A DNA stretch of 64,000 nucleotides from Cytophagaceae bacterium (GCA_025455005.1 JALONH010000005.1:62001-126000); one strand, 5' to 3'; counted from the stretch's first letter, positions 55,213-64,000 are shown. The notes: generated by a model from the sequence alone, not told the origin. Translations and numbers: made by a program.

Positions 55213-55220
55213 TACCTTTG
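55213..55220 (+). promoter_or_regulatory. Candidate -7 element of the DinB-family gene
   Basis: TACCTTTG fits TAnnTTTG exactly and lies 30-37 bases before the ATG at 55250, the spacing expected for a short leader. Confidence 0.45.
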
Positions 55221-55249
55221 TGTTACTCCACTATTTTTAACCCATTAGA

Positions 55250-55786
55250 ATGCGTAAATCTGAAATAAAAGAACTGCCTATTTTCTTTGATAGGTATATA
55301 GCCCTTGCGCCGGATATTCCTGTGCTGGATGCTCTTGAGGCTTCGAAACAACAACTCATCGATTTGCCTAGAAGTGACTATAGACTATTAGCCAACCATA
55401 GTTACGCCATACAAAAATGGACGGTGAACGAAGTTTGGCAACATATATTGGACAACGAACGAATTCAATCTTATAGAGCTTTACGTTTTGCAAGAATGGA
55501 TAATACTCCCTTGCCAGGATACGACGAGCAGCGCCTAGCTGCCAGTTCCTATGCTAACGACAGGTCGTTTGACTCTATTTTGGATGAGCTTCTATTAGTT
55601 CGAGAGTCTACTATACAACTTTACAAAAGTTTTCATCCGGCGTCTCTGCACCGAAGTGGTATGTGTTTTCAAAAAGAAATCTCCGTTCTCGCCCTAGGAT
55701 TTGTCTTGGTGGGGCATCAACTTCATCATCTACATATATTAGAAGAGAAATATTTGAAAAAGACGAGTGGATTTGTAAGAATTTAA
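55250..55786 (+). CDS. DinB-family protein
   Basis: The 178-residue protein resembles the DinB_2 four-helix-bundle family of metal-binding, thiol-dependent enzymes such as bacillithiol transferases. Seen: YAIQKWTVNEVWQHILDNERIQSYRALRFARMD, with the first metal-ligand His, and the C-terminal LALGFVLVGHQLHHLHILEEKYL with the other histidines. The exact reaction is unknown. Its stop overlaps the stop of the opposing barrel gene by 4 bases. Confidence 0.85.
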   Translation: MRKSEIKELPIFFDRYIALAPDIPVLDALEASKQQLIDLPRSDYRLLANHSYAIQKWTVNEVWQHILDNERIQSYRALRFARMDNTPLPGYDEQRLAASSYANDRSFDSILDELLLVRESTIQLYKSFHPASLHRSGMCFQKEISVLALGFVLVGHQLHHLHILEEKYLKKTSGFVRI

Positions 55787-57012
55787 AACAACTCACCTAC
55801 ATCTGCATAGAATCCACTATTGTTATTAATCCCAAAAGCAAAGTCAAGGATAATATTTGTTTGTGAATGTTTATTTAATTTGATTCGCAATCCGGCTCCA
55901 ACAGCCGGATTTACATATTTAAAACGCCCGTCGACTTCAGCGAAACTGGATGCATTCGTAAAAACGACCCCTCCTACCAACCCATTGCGTGTGATTCTGT
56001 ATCGATACTCCGCTTCTATTGTAATCATTTGCTTGGAACGGTATCGACCTTGTATAAACCCTCTTGCATTTGCGGCATAAGTATCCCATCCGTTACTTGG
56101 CAGTAACATATAGGGCGGATCTCCTTGGGTCACCGCCCAATAATACCCCCAAAAAGCTAAAATGTTTTTATGCTTTCGAGCAGGTACATAAAAGTATTTT
56201 CGAACGTCTAGTAACATCACGTGATAGGGGTTTTGATTCCCAAGCCAATCCGGATTTATTCTATACCCAACCATTGCGTAGCCCCCTTGTATTGGATTAA
56301 TAGTATTTTTTCTATCATCCCATAATAGGGCCATAGAAAAGCCTTGAGTAGAAGAACTGCTTCCGGTTCCATAAGGGTATAAGTCATATGGACTAGGACC
56401 CATTCCTTTATATCCACTTTGCTTAACGTTGAAAAAATAATCGTAGTTAATACCTATCCCACTATAAAATTTTGCATATACTTTTCTTAAAACAAACTGA
56501 TGTACTTTAAAATAACTATAGGATATCAACTCCTCATTACTCCAAGGGGTTCTACCCCCTAAACCATAGGTTGCTTGGGGGTATTTCATAAACCGCCAGT
56601 CACCAACCAGATTCCATTTGTTGTCTTTTAACCAGATATTCATTCTGATTGGTAGTATTATTTGAGATTTTGCTGTTAGTGTAAAATTCGTAGTGATGGA
56701 AGATAAGGTGGTAGTCGATTTATCTCCTGTATAGAAAGCCGCGTTGATTAAAACAAGGCCGGCAAAACCTGTTGCTGGAGTTGACCCTACTGCCGGTAAG
56801 ACAGACCAATAAATTTTTTTATTGGCATTCTCTACAGAATCTATTTTTCGTTTCTCTAAGTATTTTTTGAAAACCAATTGAGGTAAGTCAACCTGAGCAA
56901 TACTGTCCGATAAAGGAGTAGTTTGTTTTACTCGAATAGAATCATCCGCCTGCACATGTAGTGAACATACATAAAGAATAATAAAAAGAATTACAAATTT
57001 TAATTGAGCCAT
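55783..57012 (-). CDS. Omp85/BamA-type surface-antigen barrel protein without POTRA domains
   Basis: The 409-residue product (ATG at 57012) has a signal peptide and a C-terminal 16-strand-like barrel of the bacterial surface antigen (D15) family. Seen: GFAGLVLINAAFYTGD, GFSMALLWDDRKNTINPIQGGYAMVGYR, GRYRSKQMITIEAEYRYRI, NGLVGGVVFTNASSFAEVDGR and VGAGLRIKLNKHSQTNIILDFAFG. There is no POTRA region, unlike BamA or TamA, as in many Bacteroidota accessory barrels. It overlaps corA by 13 bases, suggesting cotranscription. The ligand or cargo is unknown. Confidence 0.82.
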   Translation of the reverse strand: MAQLKFVILFIILYVCSLHVQADDSIRVKQTTPLSDSIAQVDLPQLVFKKYLEKRKIDSVENANKKIYWSVLPAVGSTPATGFAGLVLINAAFYTGDKSTTTLSSITTNFTLTAKSQIILPIRMNIWLKDNKWNLVGDWRFMKYPQATYGLGGRTPWSNEELISYSYFKVHQFVLRKVYAKFYSGIGINYDYFFNVKQSGYKGMGPSPYDLYPYGTGSSSSTQGFSMALLWDDRKNTINPIQGGYAMVGYRINPDWLGNQNPYHVMLLDVRKYFYVPARKHKNILAFWGYYWAVTQGDPPYMLLPSNGWDTYAANARGFIQGRYRSKQMITIEAEYRYRITRNGLVGGVVFTNASSFAEVDGRFKYVNPAVGAGLRIKLNKHSQTNIILDFAFGINNNSGFYADVGELF

Positions 57013-58079
57013 CCTCTTCGTTTGAAATAATACAACATGCTGCCTGCTAGCGCTACACATGTTGTAACAACAAGTGGATAACCATAAGGAGATTCCAATT
57101 CCGGCATATACTTAAAATTCATACCATACAAACCTACGATAAAGGATAAAGGCATAAAAATAGTGGAGATAACCGTTAACACCTTCATTACATTGTTCAT
57201 TCGAATGCTCAAAGAGGAAAGATAAACATCCACAATGCCGGATAAAATATCGCGGAAAGATTCCAATGTTTCAATTACTTGAATGGTATGATCGTATACA
57301 TCTCTTAGATATACGGATACCTCAGCCGAAATAAGACTACACTCGTCTCGTTGTAACTTCGAAATCACTTCCCGCAATGGCCAAATCGCTTTCCGCATGT
57401 AAATCAACTCCCGACGAATCTTATATAAGTCTTTCAAATGTTGTGCGGTAGGCGAGACTAACATTTCTTGCTCTATAATCTCTAGTCGCTCACCCATCTT
57501 TTCCATTACTAAAAAATAATTGTCGACAACTGTATCTAAAAAAGAGTAAACTAAATAATCTGAACCCATTCGACGCATTCGCCCTTTATTTTGTTTCAAT
57601 CGTTCCCGATTAGGATCAAATACATCTCCGGACTTATTTAATTCTTGAAAAGTAAGAACATACCCTTTCCCAAAGACAATGCTAATTTGTTCTGAAGTTA
57701 ACACATGGTGTTTGGGTTCAAAGCTGATGGTTTTTAAAGAAAGAAACACGTGGTTCTCATAATCATCCATTTTCGCTCGTTGGTCAGCACTCGCGATATC
57801 TTCTACTAGTAAAGGGTGCAGTTGATACATATAACCTATTTTGGATAACTGTTCCGGGTGGTTTACCCCATCAATGTTATACCAATACACACCATCATGA
57901 GTAACAGCTGGACAAGTCATATGAGCAACATCATCGATGTCACTTTCAAAAAATTCTTGAGCAGAATATTGAATCAAGTGAATGGGTGCTTCTTTCGTAC
58001 GGTCGGTATGACTAAACCCATCTAAAGTACCGGGAGATATACCGGGACGTCTTCGTTTTTTTAATTTTAGAGAAGCCAT
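57000..58079 (-). CDS. corA: Magnesium/cobalt transporter CorA
   Basis: CorA forms a pentameric Mg2+ channel. The 359 residues (ATG at 58079; an in-frame TTG lies four codons upstream) have a large cytoplasmic alpha/beta domain (YWYNIDGVNHPEQLSKIG, LHPLLVEDIASADQRAKMDDYENHVFL) and the stalk helix. Two C-terminal membrane helices contain the signature YGMNFKYMPEL. It ends with a short basic tail (KRRGWLN). An Omp85-type gene overlaps its 3' end. The start region is divergent from radA. Confidence 0.95.
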   Translation of the reverse strand: MASLKLKKRRRPGISPGTLDGFSHTDRTKEAPIHLIQYSAQEFFESDIDDVAHMTCPAVTHDGVYWYNIDGVNHPEQLSKIGYMYQLHPLLVEDIASADQRAKMDDYENHVFLSLKTISFEPKHHVLTSEQISIVFGKGYVLTFQELNKSGDVFDPNRERLKQNKGRMRRMGSDYLVYSFLDTVVDNYFLVMEKMGERLEIIEQEMLVSPTAQHLKDLYKIRRELIYMRKAIWPLREVISKLQRDECSLISAEVSVYLRDVYDHTIQVIETLESFRDILSGIVDVYLSSLSIRMNNVMKVLTVISTIFMPLSFIVGLYGMNFKYMPELESPYGYPLVVTTCVALAGSMLYYFKRRGWLN

Positions 58080-58170
58080 TTCAACTTTCAAAATAAATAA
58101 AAAAATGCAGTCTTCCTCTATCCTGCTTAATTAATCAATAAAAGATGTATTTTAGATGTTTGAATCTGTT

Positions 58171-59550
58171 ATGGCTAAAGTTAAATCATCCTATTTCTGT
58201 CAAAGTTGTGGATTTCAATCTCCCAAGTGGTTGGGGCGATGTCCCAGCTGTAATGAATGGAATACATTTGTAGAAGAGCTAATTGAAAAAGAAGAGAAAG
58301 GTAGTTGGAAAAGTACCTCTACAAAAATTTCTTCTAAACCTAAGAGTATAACCGAAATTACGTATACAGAAGAGCACAGAATACTTGCAGCTGATCAAGA
58401 ATTAAACAGGGTGTTAGGTGGTGGTATCGTTCCGGGCTCCTTAGTCTTAGTGGGGGGTGAGCCGGGCATAGGAAAATCAACCTTGATGTTACAGTTAGCT
58501 TTACAATTGCCTTCCCATAAAGTACTTTATGTATCCGGTGAAGAAAGTGAGCAACAAATTCGAATGCGAGCGGAGCGATTAACCGATACGTCCAAAAATT
58601 GTTTTATCCTAACGGAAACCGGCACTCAAAATATATTCAAACAAATAGAACTATTACAGCCTCAACTTTTAATCATTGATTCTATTCAAACCCTTCATTC
58701 ATCTTTTATAGAATCTGCTGCAGGAAGTATTTCTCAAGTCCGAGAATGTACTGCCGAATTGCTCAAATATGCTAAAGAAACCGGTACTCCCGTATTTCTT
58801 ATCGGTCACATTACGAAAGAAGGTATGTTGGCCGGTCCTAAGGTTTTAGAACACATGGTGGATACGGTTTTACAATTTGAAGGGGATCGACATTTAACTT
58901 ATAGAATTTTAAGGACGACAAAAAATCGTTTTGGCTCTACTTCTGAATTAGGTATTTATGAAATGTCCGGTTACGGTCTTCGGGAAGTGACCAACCCATC
59001 CGAGATTTTATTATCGCAACGCGAAGAAAAATTAAGTGGCATTGCCATTGGTACCATGTTAGAAGGCAATAGACCTTTGTTAATTGAAATTCAATCATTG
59101 GTTTCACCTGCAACCTATGGTACCCCACAACGCTCCGCTACCGGCTTCGATAATAAACGAATGAATATGCTGTTAGCCGTATTAGAAAAACGCGGAGGTC
59201 TACGGTTAGGTGCTCAAGATGTTTTTTTAAATATTGCCGGTGGATTAAAAGTGGAAGATCCGGCTCTTGATTTAGCTGTTTGTATGAGCATTGTTTCTTC
59301 CCTGGAAGAACAAATTATTCCGGAAGATTGCTGCTTTTGTGGTGAGATAGGTTTGGGAGGCGAATTGCGTGCTGTCAATCGGATTGAACAACGCATTACA
59401 GAAGCAGAAAAATTAGGTTTTAAACATCTGTTTGTTTCAAAATTTAATAGCAAAGGCTTAGATAAAAATAAATATCAAATTCAACTCCACGCTGCCTCTA
59501 AACTAGAAGAAGTGATCGACACCTTATCTTCTATCATAACGAAAGAATGA
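58171..59550 (+). CDS. radA: DNA repair protein RadA
   Basis: RadA is a RecA-like, hexameric helicase that extends branches in recombination. The 459 residues (ATG at 58171; ATG at 58156 also in frame) start with the zinc motif CQSCGFQSPKWLGRCPSCNEW. Next are Walker A VGGEPGIGKSTLML, the RadA-specific TTKNRFGSTSELGIYEM and a C-terminal Lon-protease-like domain with LGAQDVFLNIAGGLKVEDPA. The stop and the next start overlap as ATGA, linking it to an MtfA-like gene. Confidence 0.96.
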   Translation: MAKVKSSYFCQSCGFQSPKWLGRCPSCNEWNTFVEELIEKEEKGSWKSTSTKISSKPKSITEITYTEEHRILAADQELNRVLGGGIVPGSLVLVGGEPGIGKSTLMLQLALQLPSHKVLYVSGEESEQQIRMRAERLTDTSKNCFILTETGTQNIFKQIELLQPQLLIIDSIQTLHSSFIESAAGSISQVRECTAELLKYAKETGTPVFLIGHITKEGMLAGPKVLEHMVDTVLQFEGDRHLTYRILRTTKNRFGSTSELGIYEMSGYGLREVTNPSEILLSQREEKLSGIAIGTMLEGNRPLLIEIQSLVSPATYGTPQRSATGFDNKRMNMLLAVLEKRGGLRLGAQDVFLNIAGGLKVEDPALDLAVCMSIVSSLEEQIIPEDCCFCGEIGLGGELRAVNRIEQRITEAEKLGFKHLFVSKFNSKGLDKNKYQIQLHAASKLEEVIDTLSSIITKE

Positions 59551-61319
59551 ACTTTGAACTATTTTTACAACTCGAACAACTGATTCAACGGCAATCGTTG
59601 TATTCCGAAATGGCTTCTACCGTTCAAAAAAATTGGATACAGCACGCCCGTTCGCTGTATGACGCAATAGATATAGAATGGACGAGTGGATCTACCCCCA
59701 ATAAAGAGATGGAGTTACTAATCTGTTCAGCGATGGGGCTATTTAATTGCCACTACAATACTCCTATATTTTTTAAGGAAATCGACCGCTTGCTGTTAAC
59801 TGAAACACCTTCTGTAACGATTGAAACTGTTACCAAAAACCAACTTACCCTACACCTACCGGAAACTCTCTCCACTCGATCCTCAACTGCAGTAATAGAC
59901 TTGGTCCAATGCATCGTACTTCAAATCGATATTGCTCCGGTTCTACCCAAATTTGAAACAAATATTACTGGTGCTATTCAATATATAAATGCATTGTGGT
60001 TAAAACAAAATCGAGTTAGCAAAACGGAGTTAAGGGGAAAATGGGCTGTCGCATTGGTTTCTTATTTTAATAAAAGAGACTCCTTATCCATACCACTGAC
60101 CATTCGACAAGCTATTCAATATGTATTAGAAAATAAATTATTTACCACATCGTTACACGAACCCTTTCGAGGAGAAAAAAGTTTGTACCAATTTGGAACA
60201 AAACGGTATGATTTTCTACTTTTTTTACTTTTTTGGATTTCAATTTCCTTTTTCATGGCGATAGAAGGCGCTTATTTTTTAGCGCTGTCAGTAGGTATTA
60301 TGCCCTTAATCTTATTAAGAGACGTCGTTAAACATTACTTTTCCTTTCATTTTTATCTCGACGGATTCGTTTGGAAAACGTATTATATCCGACGATTTTA
60401 TTACCCCTACAACACTATTGACTTTACATTGGTAAAAGACATTGAACAAAAAAAATACGATTTGACCAGTATCGTTCTTTATAAGAATACCGCCAAAGGG
60501 TTAGAAACAGAAACGTTTACTTGCGATTTGACGGATGAAATGAAAGGTGCTTTTGTTTACTACTATTCTAAAGCACATAAGGATAAGCTCTTCACTTCAT
60601 TTAGCAGTATCAAAACCTATACACCAAAACACAATACGCGTATTCCTATTCATAGAATATCCGATATATTAGAAGAAAAATTCAAGTATTTTAAGACATT
60701 ACCATCAGTAGAGTTAAAAAATCACTTTATACATCGTGTCAACCTGTTTATTCGATATACGGACTTTACTCCTAAACAAGGGATGGAGCTAACGGATGAA
60801 CACCTGGTATTAATAGCAGCAGTAGCCCAACAACTCGCTTTTGGTTTAAACAAAGGATACCTCTACAATTACTTTCAAGACATATTTATATACCCTAGAA
60901 GGTATACCTCAGCATCTACAGGTAAACAACATTTAGGTGAAATGAATACAAGAGGTATCATTAAACTGTCTTGGGAAGATTTTGAAAAAGGAATTAACAT
61001 AGCCGATGACAGTTATAATGTAGGCTTACATGAATTTGCACACGCGCTGGAATATATGGACTTTATTTACGAAGAGATGGATAATCATTTTGCAGATGCT
61101 TTAGAAAAAGTACTGCATTTGTCCACTCCGTATATTCACAAGAAAAAAGTGTCGACTTTGTTTCGTTCTTATGCCATTACGAATCAACATGAATTTTTAG
61201 CTGTCTCAACAGAGTATTTTTTTGAAAAACCGGAAGCTTTAAAAAAGGAAGAACCTACTATCTACGTCGCATTACAAAAATTGTACCGGCAAGACCCAAT
61301 TACTTTTTCGATCGGTTAG
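59547..61319 (+). CDS. Membrane protein with C-terminal MtfA-like zinc peptidase domain
   Basis: The 590-residue protein has an N-terminal helical region (1-215) with no match known to me, then about two membrane segments (LLFLLFWISISFFMAIEGAYFLALSVGIMPL). A PH-like patch follows, and from about 365 an MtfA (M90) domain: RVNLFIRYTDFTPKQGMELTDEHLVLIAAVAQQLAFG, YPRRYTSAS and HEFAHALEYMD. The HExxH zinc motif is at residues 495-499. MtfA of E. coli binds the Mlc repressor; the role here is unknown. Its end overlaps the TerB-like gene by 20 bases in the opposite orientation. Confidence 0.82.
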   Translation: MNFELFLQLEQLIQRQSLYSEMASTVQKNWIQHARSLYDAIDIEWTSGSTPNKEMELLICSAMGLFNCHYNTPIFFKEIDRLLLTETPSVTIETVTKNQLTLHLPETLSTRSSTAVIDLVQCIVLQIDIAPVLPKFETNITGAIQYINALWLKQNRVSKTELRGKWAVALVSYFNKRDSLSIPLTIRQAIQYVLENKLFTTSLHEPFRGEKSLYQFGTKRYDFLLFLLFWISISFFMAIEGAYFLALSVGIMPLILLRDVVKHYFSFHFYLDGFVWKTYYIRRFYYPYNTIDFTLVKDIEQKKYDLTSIVLYKNTAKGLETETFTCDLTDEMKGAFVYYYSKAHKDKLFTSFSSIKTYTPKHNTRIPIHRISDILEEKFKYFKTLPSVELKNHFIHRVNLFIRYTDFTPKQGMELTDEHLVLIAAVAQQLAFGLNKGYLYNYFQDIFIYPRRYTSASTGKQHLGEMNTRGIIKLSWEDFEKGINIADDSYNVGLHEFAHALEYMDFIYEEMDNHFADALEKVLHLSTPYIHKKKVSTLFRSYAITNQHEFLAVSTEYFFEKPEALKKEEPTIYVALQKLYRQDPITFSIG

Positions 61320-61707
61320 GATAGTCTCGATTTAATTTTAAACGGATATAGTATAATAACGCGTGTTCTTCAACAGATACTTTATTATCCGCTTTTGCAA
61401 TTTCATTTAATTCATTTACTACATATTCATAAACGTTCCATGGAATATCCACTCGAGCGCTGAGCTGTTCGATTAAATCCATCTTTTGCTGTTCGTCCAG
61501 TTGTTTAGATACCGTCTGAACTTCTGTAATAATATTTTCTTTTTCTTCCGGAGAAGAAAAAAATACGTTCACTAACAATTCATGAATATTTCGTTTAACC
61601 ACTGTCTCTTCCTCTTGATTTACTACGAAATCGGAATCTGCTAAAAAATAATACAAAAAAGAGATTAAATATTTTGCGTCCCAATGCTGGGCTATCGTTG
61701 TTGACAT
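61300..61707 (-). CDS. TerB-like protein
   Basis: The 135-residue helical protein matches the general TerB/DUF533 pattern: AKYLISFLYYFLADSDFVVNQEEE near the N-terminus and a second hit with VVNELNEIAKADNKVSVEEHALLYYIRLKL. The acidic D-x-D/E-x positions resemble metal-binding TerB sites. Other tellurite-resistance genes are absent. It converges on the MtfA-like gene and its 3' end lies inside that coding region. It may regulate or serve the membrane-peptidase neighbour (inference from position only). Confidence 0.65.
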   Translation of the reverse strand: MSTTIAQHWDAKYLISFLYYFLADSDFVVNQEEETVVKRNIHELLVNVFFSSPEEKENIITEVQTVSKQLDEQQKMDLIEQLSARVDIPWNVYEYVVNELNEIAKADNKVSVEEHALLYYIRLKLNRDYPNRSKK

Positions 61708-61785
61708 ATACTTTTTTTAACAAAAGTACATAAAATCTATCGAAGTCAAGGAAAATGTTAAGGGGACTCGTAAATTGCCGGAAGA

Positions 61786-62532
61786 ATGAAAGGATTGTTT
61801 CGAAAATATTTAGGGGTTTTATGGAATACGGCAGAGAAGCCACTTCATCAGGAAGACACCCCATTAAATCCAATAGTAGAGCCACCGGTTCAAGGACCTT
61901 CTTCCATGGTGAAAGAAGAAACCGGACCGGAAAGTTTTCTACGCTACATATCCTGTCGCATATACCCGAACGCCCACATAGAAAAATTTCCATCAGAAGA
62001 GTTTTATGTTCGTCCTTTTTTAGAAGATACTATAATTGTACTCGTATTGGATTATCCCTCCTCGATTGAACATGTATGGCGTCGTTTTACAGAAAAGTGG
62101 GCAATAGACGAGCAACTATTATTTGATAGGGCCTTACAAAATGTTCAAGAACGGTATCACCGAGTAGTACAAACTGTAGAACCCTTTAAAACGCAAGGAG
62201 TACTTACCTTACAAGGGGATGATGCGTTTAAAACCAGTGCCTTATTATATATCGAAGAGTATCCCGCCCTCACCGGCGTGCATGGTGCCCTTATCATTTT
62301 CCCCGATAAAGACCATTTAATGTCCATGCCCTTAAGCGACGACATTGCATTAGAAATTGGGATGCAATTGTTTGTTCCATTAGTAGACTCTTTGTACCAA
62401 AACTCGGAACATCGATTATCGAAACATATTTTTTGGTATTTCGATGGTGTGTTTCAAAGTATCCCTTATGTCATTGGTATAAATAGTATGAATTATGTTT
62501 TACCTTTTGACCTAGAAGATCGTATATACTAA
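61786..62532 (+). CDS. Conserved protein of unknown function
   Basis: The 248-residue protein has no signal peptide. The N-terminal 60 residues are a Pro/Glu-rich linker after a short hydrophobic helix. The remainder is an alpha/beta domain with IIVLVLDYPSSIEHVWRRFTEKW, GDDAFKTSALLYIEEYPALTGVHGALIIFPDKDHLMSMPL and a C-terminal FWYFDGVFQSIPYVI. The pattern vaguely recalls DUF1444-like proteins, but I do not assign a family. It is 21 bases upstream of the asparagine-synthetase-like gene on the same strand, suggesting an operon. Confidence 0.6.
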   Translation: MKGLFRKYLGVLWNTAEKPLHQEDTPLNPIVEPPVQGPSSMVKEETGPESFLRYISCRIYPNAHIEKFPSEEFYVRPFLEDTIIVLVLDYPSSIEHVWRRFTEKWAIDEQLLFDRALQNVQERYHRVVQTVEPFKTQGVLTLQGDDAFKTSALLYIEEYPALTGVHGALIIFPDKDHLMSMPLSDDIALEIGMQLFVPLVDSLYQNSEHRLSKHIFWYFDGVFQSIPYVIGINSMNYVLPFDLEDRIY

Positions 62533-62553
62533 GAAAGATCGTTTTTATTTTAT

Positions 62554-64000
62554 ATGTGTGGTATTGCAGGTTTTATTCACCCTCAATGGGGACAAAGCGA
62601 AATCGTTCGTATGGCGGACGCGATCGCACATCGTGGACCGGATGCCGCAGGATACTACAAAGATCCCGATTATCCTTTATTTCTATCTCATAGACGTTTA
62701 AGTATTATAGACTTGCAAGAAGCGTCTAACCAGCCGTTTCACTCGGCTTGTGGGCGGTATGTTATGGTGTTCAATGGAGAAATCTATAATTACCAAGACT
62801 TACGAAAACGTTTTCAACTGAGCACACGAACACAAAGCGATACAGAAGTTTTATTAGAACTTTTTATCCAACAAGGGCCTTCTATACTATCTAGTCTCAA
62901 TGGAATGTTTGCTTTTGTTGTTTGGGATACTAAAGATCAAAAACTATGGCTGTGTAGAGATCGATTCGGAGTAAAGCCGTTGGTATACGCAACGATGAAA
63001 GAGGGTATCGCCTTCTCTTCAGAATTAAAATCCCTTTATACGTTACCCATACCGAAAACGCTGAATACAACAGCTATAGCCGACTATCTTCTATTAGAAT
63101 ACATTCCAAAACCTAATACCATATTTAAATCCTTTAAAAAATTCCCTAATGGGCATTATGCTACATACACAGTATCTGAAGGACTTCAATTCGTTCGTTA
63201 TTACGATTTAAAAAACACCCTTCAAGATCAGCCGGAAGCCACAAAGGACGTAGAGTCTAATTCTGAAGAATTGTTGCGTTCAGCCGTATCCTTTCGTTTA
63301 ATTAGTGATGTCCCTGTTGGTGCCTTTCTAAGTGGTGGAACAGACTCTTCATTAGTCGTAAGTTATTTTCAATCATTACGACAACAGCACCCTGCGGAAA
63401 CCTTTACTATCGGATTTGATGTAGATAGTCATGATGAGCGCTATTGGGCGCGTCAGGTAGCCCAACATTTAGGTACTTCTCACCACGAATATCCGATGGG
63501 GGCTCAAGACTTAGAAACATCTCTCGCTGATTTTATTACTTTTTTTGATGAACCCTTTGCCAGTTCTTCCGCTTTAGCTACCAGCTTAGTTTGCAGACAA
63601 GCGCGCACCCGAGTGACCGTGGCACTTAGTGGTGACGGCGGCGATGAAACCTGCTTGGGATATGGGGTATACCCATTGTATTCAAAAATGCGCCAATGGT
63701 ATGCTGGGTTAGGGAAATACGGTTTTACAGCGATAGCAAAAGGCTTGTCTTATGGCAATATCAATAGTCAGCGCCTTCAACGGTACTTTCAAGCCTATGC
63801 TAAGCATCCCACGTATATGACGTTGTGGAGTCAAGATCAATACATGTTTCATGAAACAGAAATCAGTCGTTTGATCGGTGTTCCCTATAAACACGAAACT
63901 ACGCTCCACTACTGGGCGTCGTTAGAACGTTTTCAATCAACTCCTCGAACTCAAGCTGCACTAATGGATATGGAGTATTACATGGCAGATAATTTACTTT
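62554..64000 (+). CDS. asnB: Asparagine synthetase (glutamine-hydrolysing) family, partial
   Basis: My own translation from the ATG at 62554 gives 482 residues with no stop before the window end. The N-terminal Cys2 (MCGIAGFIHPQW) is the class II amidotransferase nucleophile, and RLSIIDLQEASNQPF and VFNGEIYNYQDLR follow. The synthetase domain has GAFLSGGTDSSLVVSYF, the PP-loop, and ALSGDGGDE. The length and pattern suit the O-antigen-associated asparagine synthetase family as well as true AsnB. The 3' end is outside the window. Confidence 0.94.
   Translation, partial: MCGIAGFIHPQWGQSEIVRMADAIAHRGPDAAGYYKDPDYPLFLSHRRLSIIDLQEASNQPFHSACGRYVMVFNGEIYNYQDLRKRFQLSTRTQSDTEVLLELFIQQGPSILSSLNGMFAFVVWDTKDQKLWLCRDRFGVKPLVYATMKEGIAFSSELKSLYTLPIPKTLNTTAIADYLLLEYIPKPNTIFKSFKKFPNGHYATYTVSEGLQFVRYYDLKNTLQDQPEATKDVESNSEELLRSAVSFRLISDVPVGAFLSGGTDSSLVVSYFQSLRQQHPAETFTIGFDVDSHDERYWARQVAQHLGTSHHEYPMGAQDLETSLADFITFFDEPFASSSALATSLVCRQARTRVTVALSGDGGDETCLGYGVYPLYSKMRQWYAGLGKYGFTAIAKGLSYGNINSQRLQRYFQAYAKHPTYMTLWSQDQYMFHETEISRLIGVPYKHETTLHYWASLERFQSTPRTQAALMDMEYYMADNLL

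Noticed and set aside
61300-61707. Tellurite resistance operon
   Set aside because: Only a single TerB-like gene is present; no TerC, TerD or TerZ-like genes occur, so a tellurite role is not supported.
1-64000. Search for tRNA, rRNA, CRISPR arrays, insertion sequences and prophage
   Set aside because: By eye, no cloverleaf, rRNA core, regularly spaced repeats, transposase, integrase or phage structural gene was seen. A tRNAscan-SE and ISfinder run would settle this.

Overview
The window is chromosomal DNA from a member of the Bacteroidota, probably of the Chitinophagales/Saprospirales side; the rank below phylum is inference. The evidence is a type IX secretion (T9SS) sorting domain, gliding-type lipoproteins GldB and GldD with a GldE-like gene in an ssb-gldE-gldD order, DUF3127 and DUF2130 proteins, a Bacteroidota-type long IleRS, a 29-residue lysine/arginine peptide gene, and promoter-like TAnnTTTG boxes. 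The DNA is AT-rich, genes lack Shine-Dalgarno sequences, and coding density is high with many short overlaps. I found no rRNA, tRNA, insertion sequence, prophage or CRISPR array.

Layout. 1-7.0 kb, minus strand: tatC (cut by the window edge), glyA, an EamA transporter preceded by an attenuator-like leader and a candidate small RNA, an LCIB-like putative carbonic anhydrase, and uvrA. 7.3-13 kb: ECF sigma factor with an overlapping small partner, nth, a GT4 glycosyltransferase, gldB on the opposite strand, and two secreted or outer-membrane proteins. 13-16.1 kb, minus: RNase G, the 29-residue basic peptide, a TPR protein and an HU-type DNA-binding protein. 16.2-22.7 kb, plus: mutY, ssb, a GldE-like CBS protein without its membrane domain, gldD, recG and a DUF3616 protein.

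22.7-27.6 kb is a very AT-rich minus-strand sugar cassette: fdtA-, fdtC- and fdtB-like genes for a dTDP-3-acetamido-3,6-dideoxyhexose, followed by a polyprenyl-phosphate-type GT2 and a multi-spanning GT-C-like protein. It looks like an acquired surface-glycan module. 27.8-33.2 kb: DUF3127 protein, photolyase, a repeat lipoprotein with a T9SS cargo protein, and a histidine kinase/LuxR-type regulator pair. 33.2-39.7 kb, minus: RND/MMPL transporter, ileS and lspA. 39.8-42.9 kb, minus: small secreted protein, FabK/nitronate-monooxygenase-like enzyme, and a Crp-type regulator followed by a DUF2892-rhodanese-rhodanese operon with a CRP-like palindrome between them.

43-64 kb: two poorly characterised envelope proteins, recJ-lptB-GH3, a 1191-residue TraB/GumN fusion, a DUF2130 predicted nuclease, a SPOR protein, an FKBP-type protein, DinB, corA with an Omp85-type barrel, radA, an MtfA-like metallopeptidase fusion, a TerB-like protein, an unknown protein and the start of an asparagine synthetase-type gene. 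DNA repair genes are frequent (uvrA, nth, mutY, recG, recJ, radA, phr) but scattered, so they do not form a single system. The best leads for something new are the RNA-level switch upstream of the EamA gene, the split YgaP-like sulfur operon with its operator, the large TraB and MtfA fusions, and the glycan cassette.
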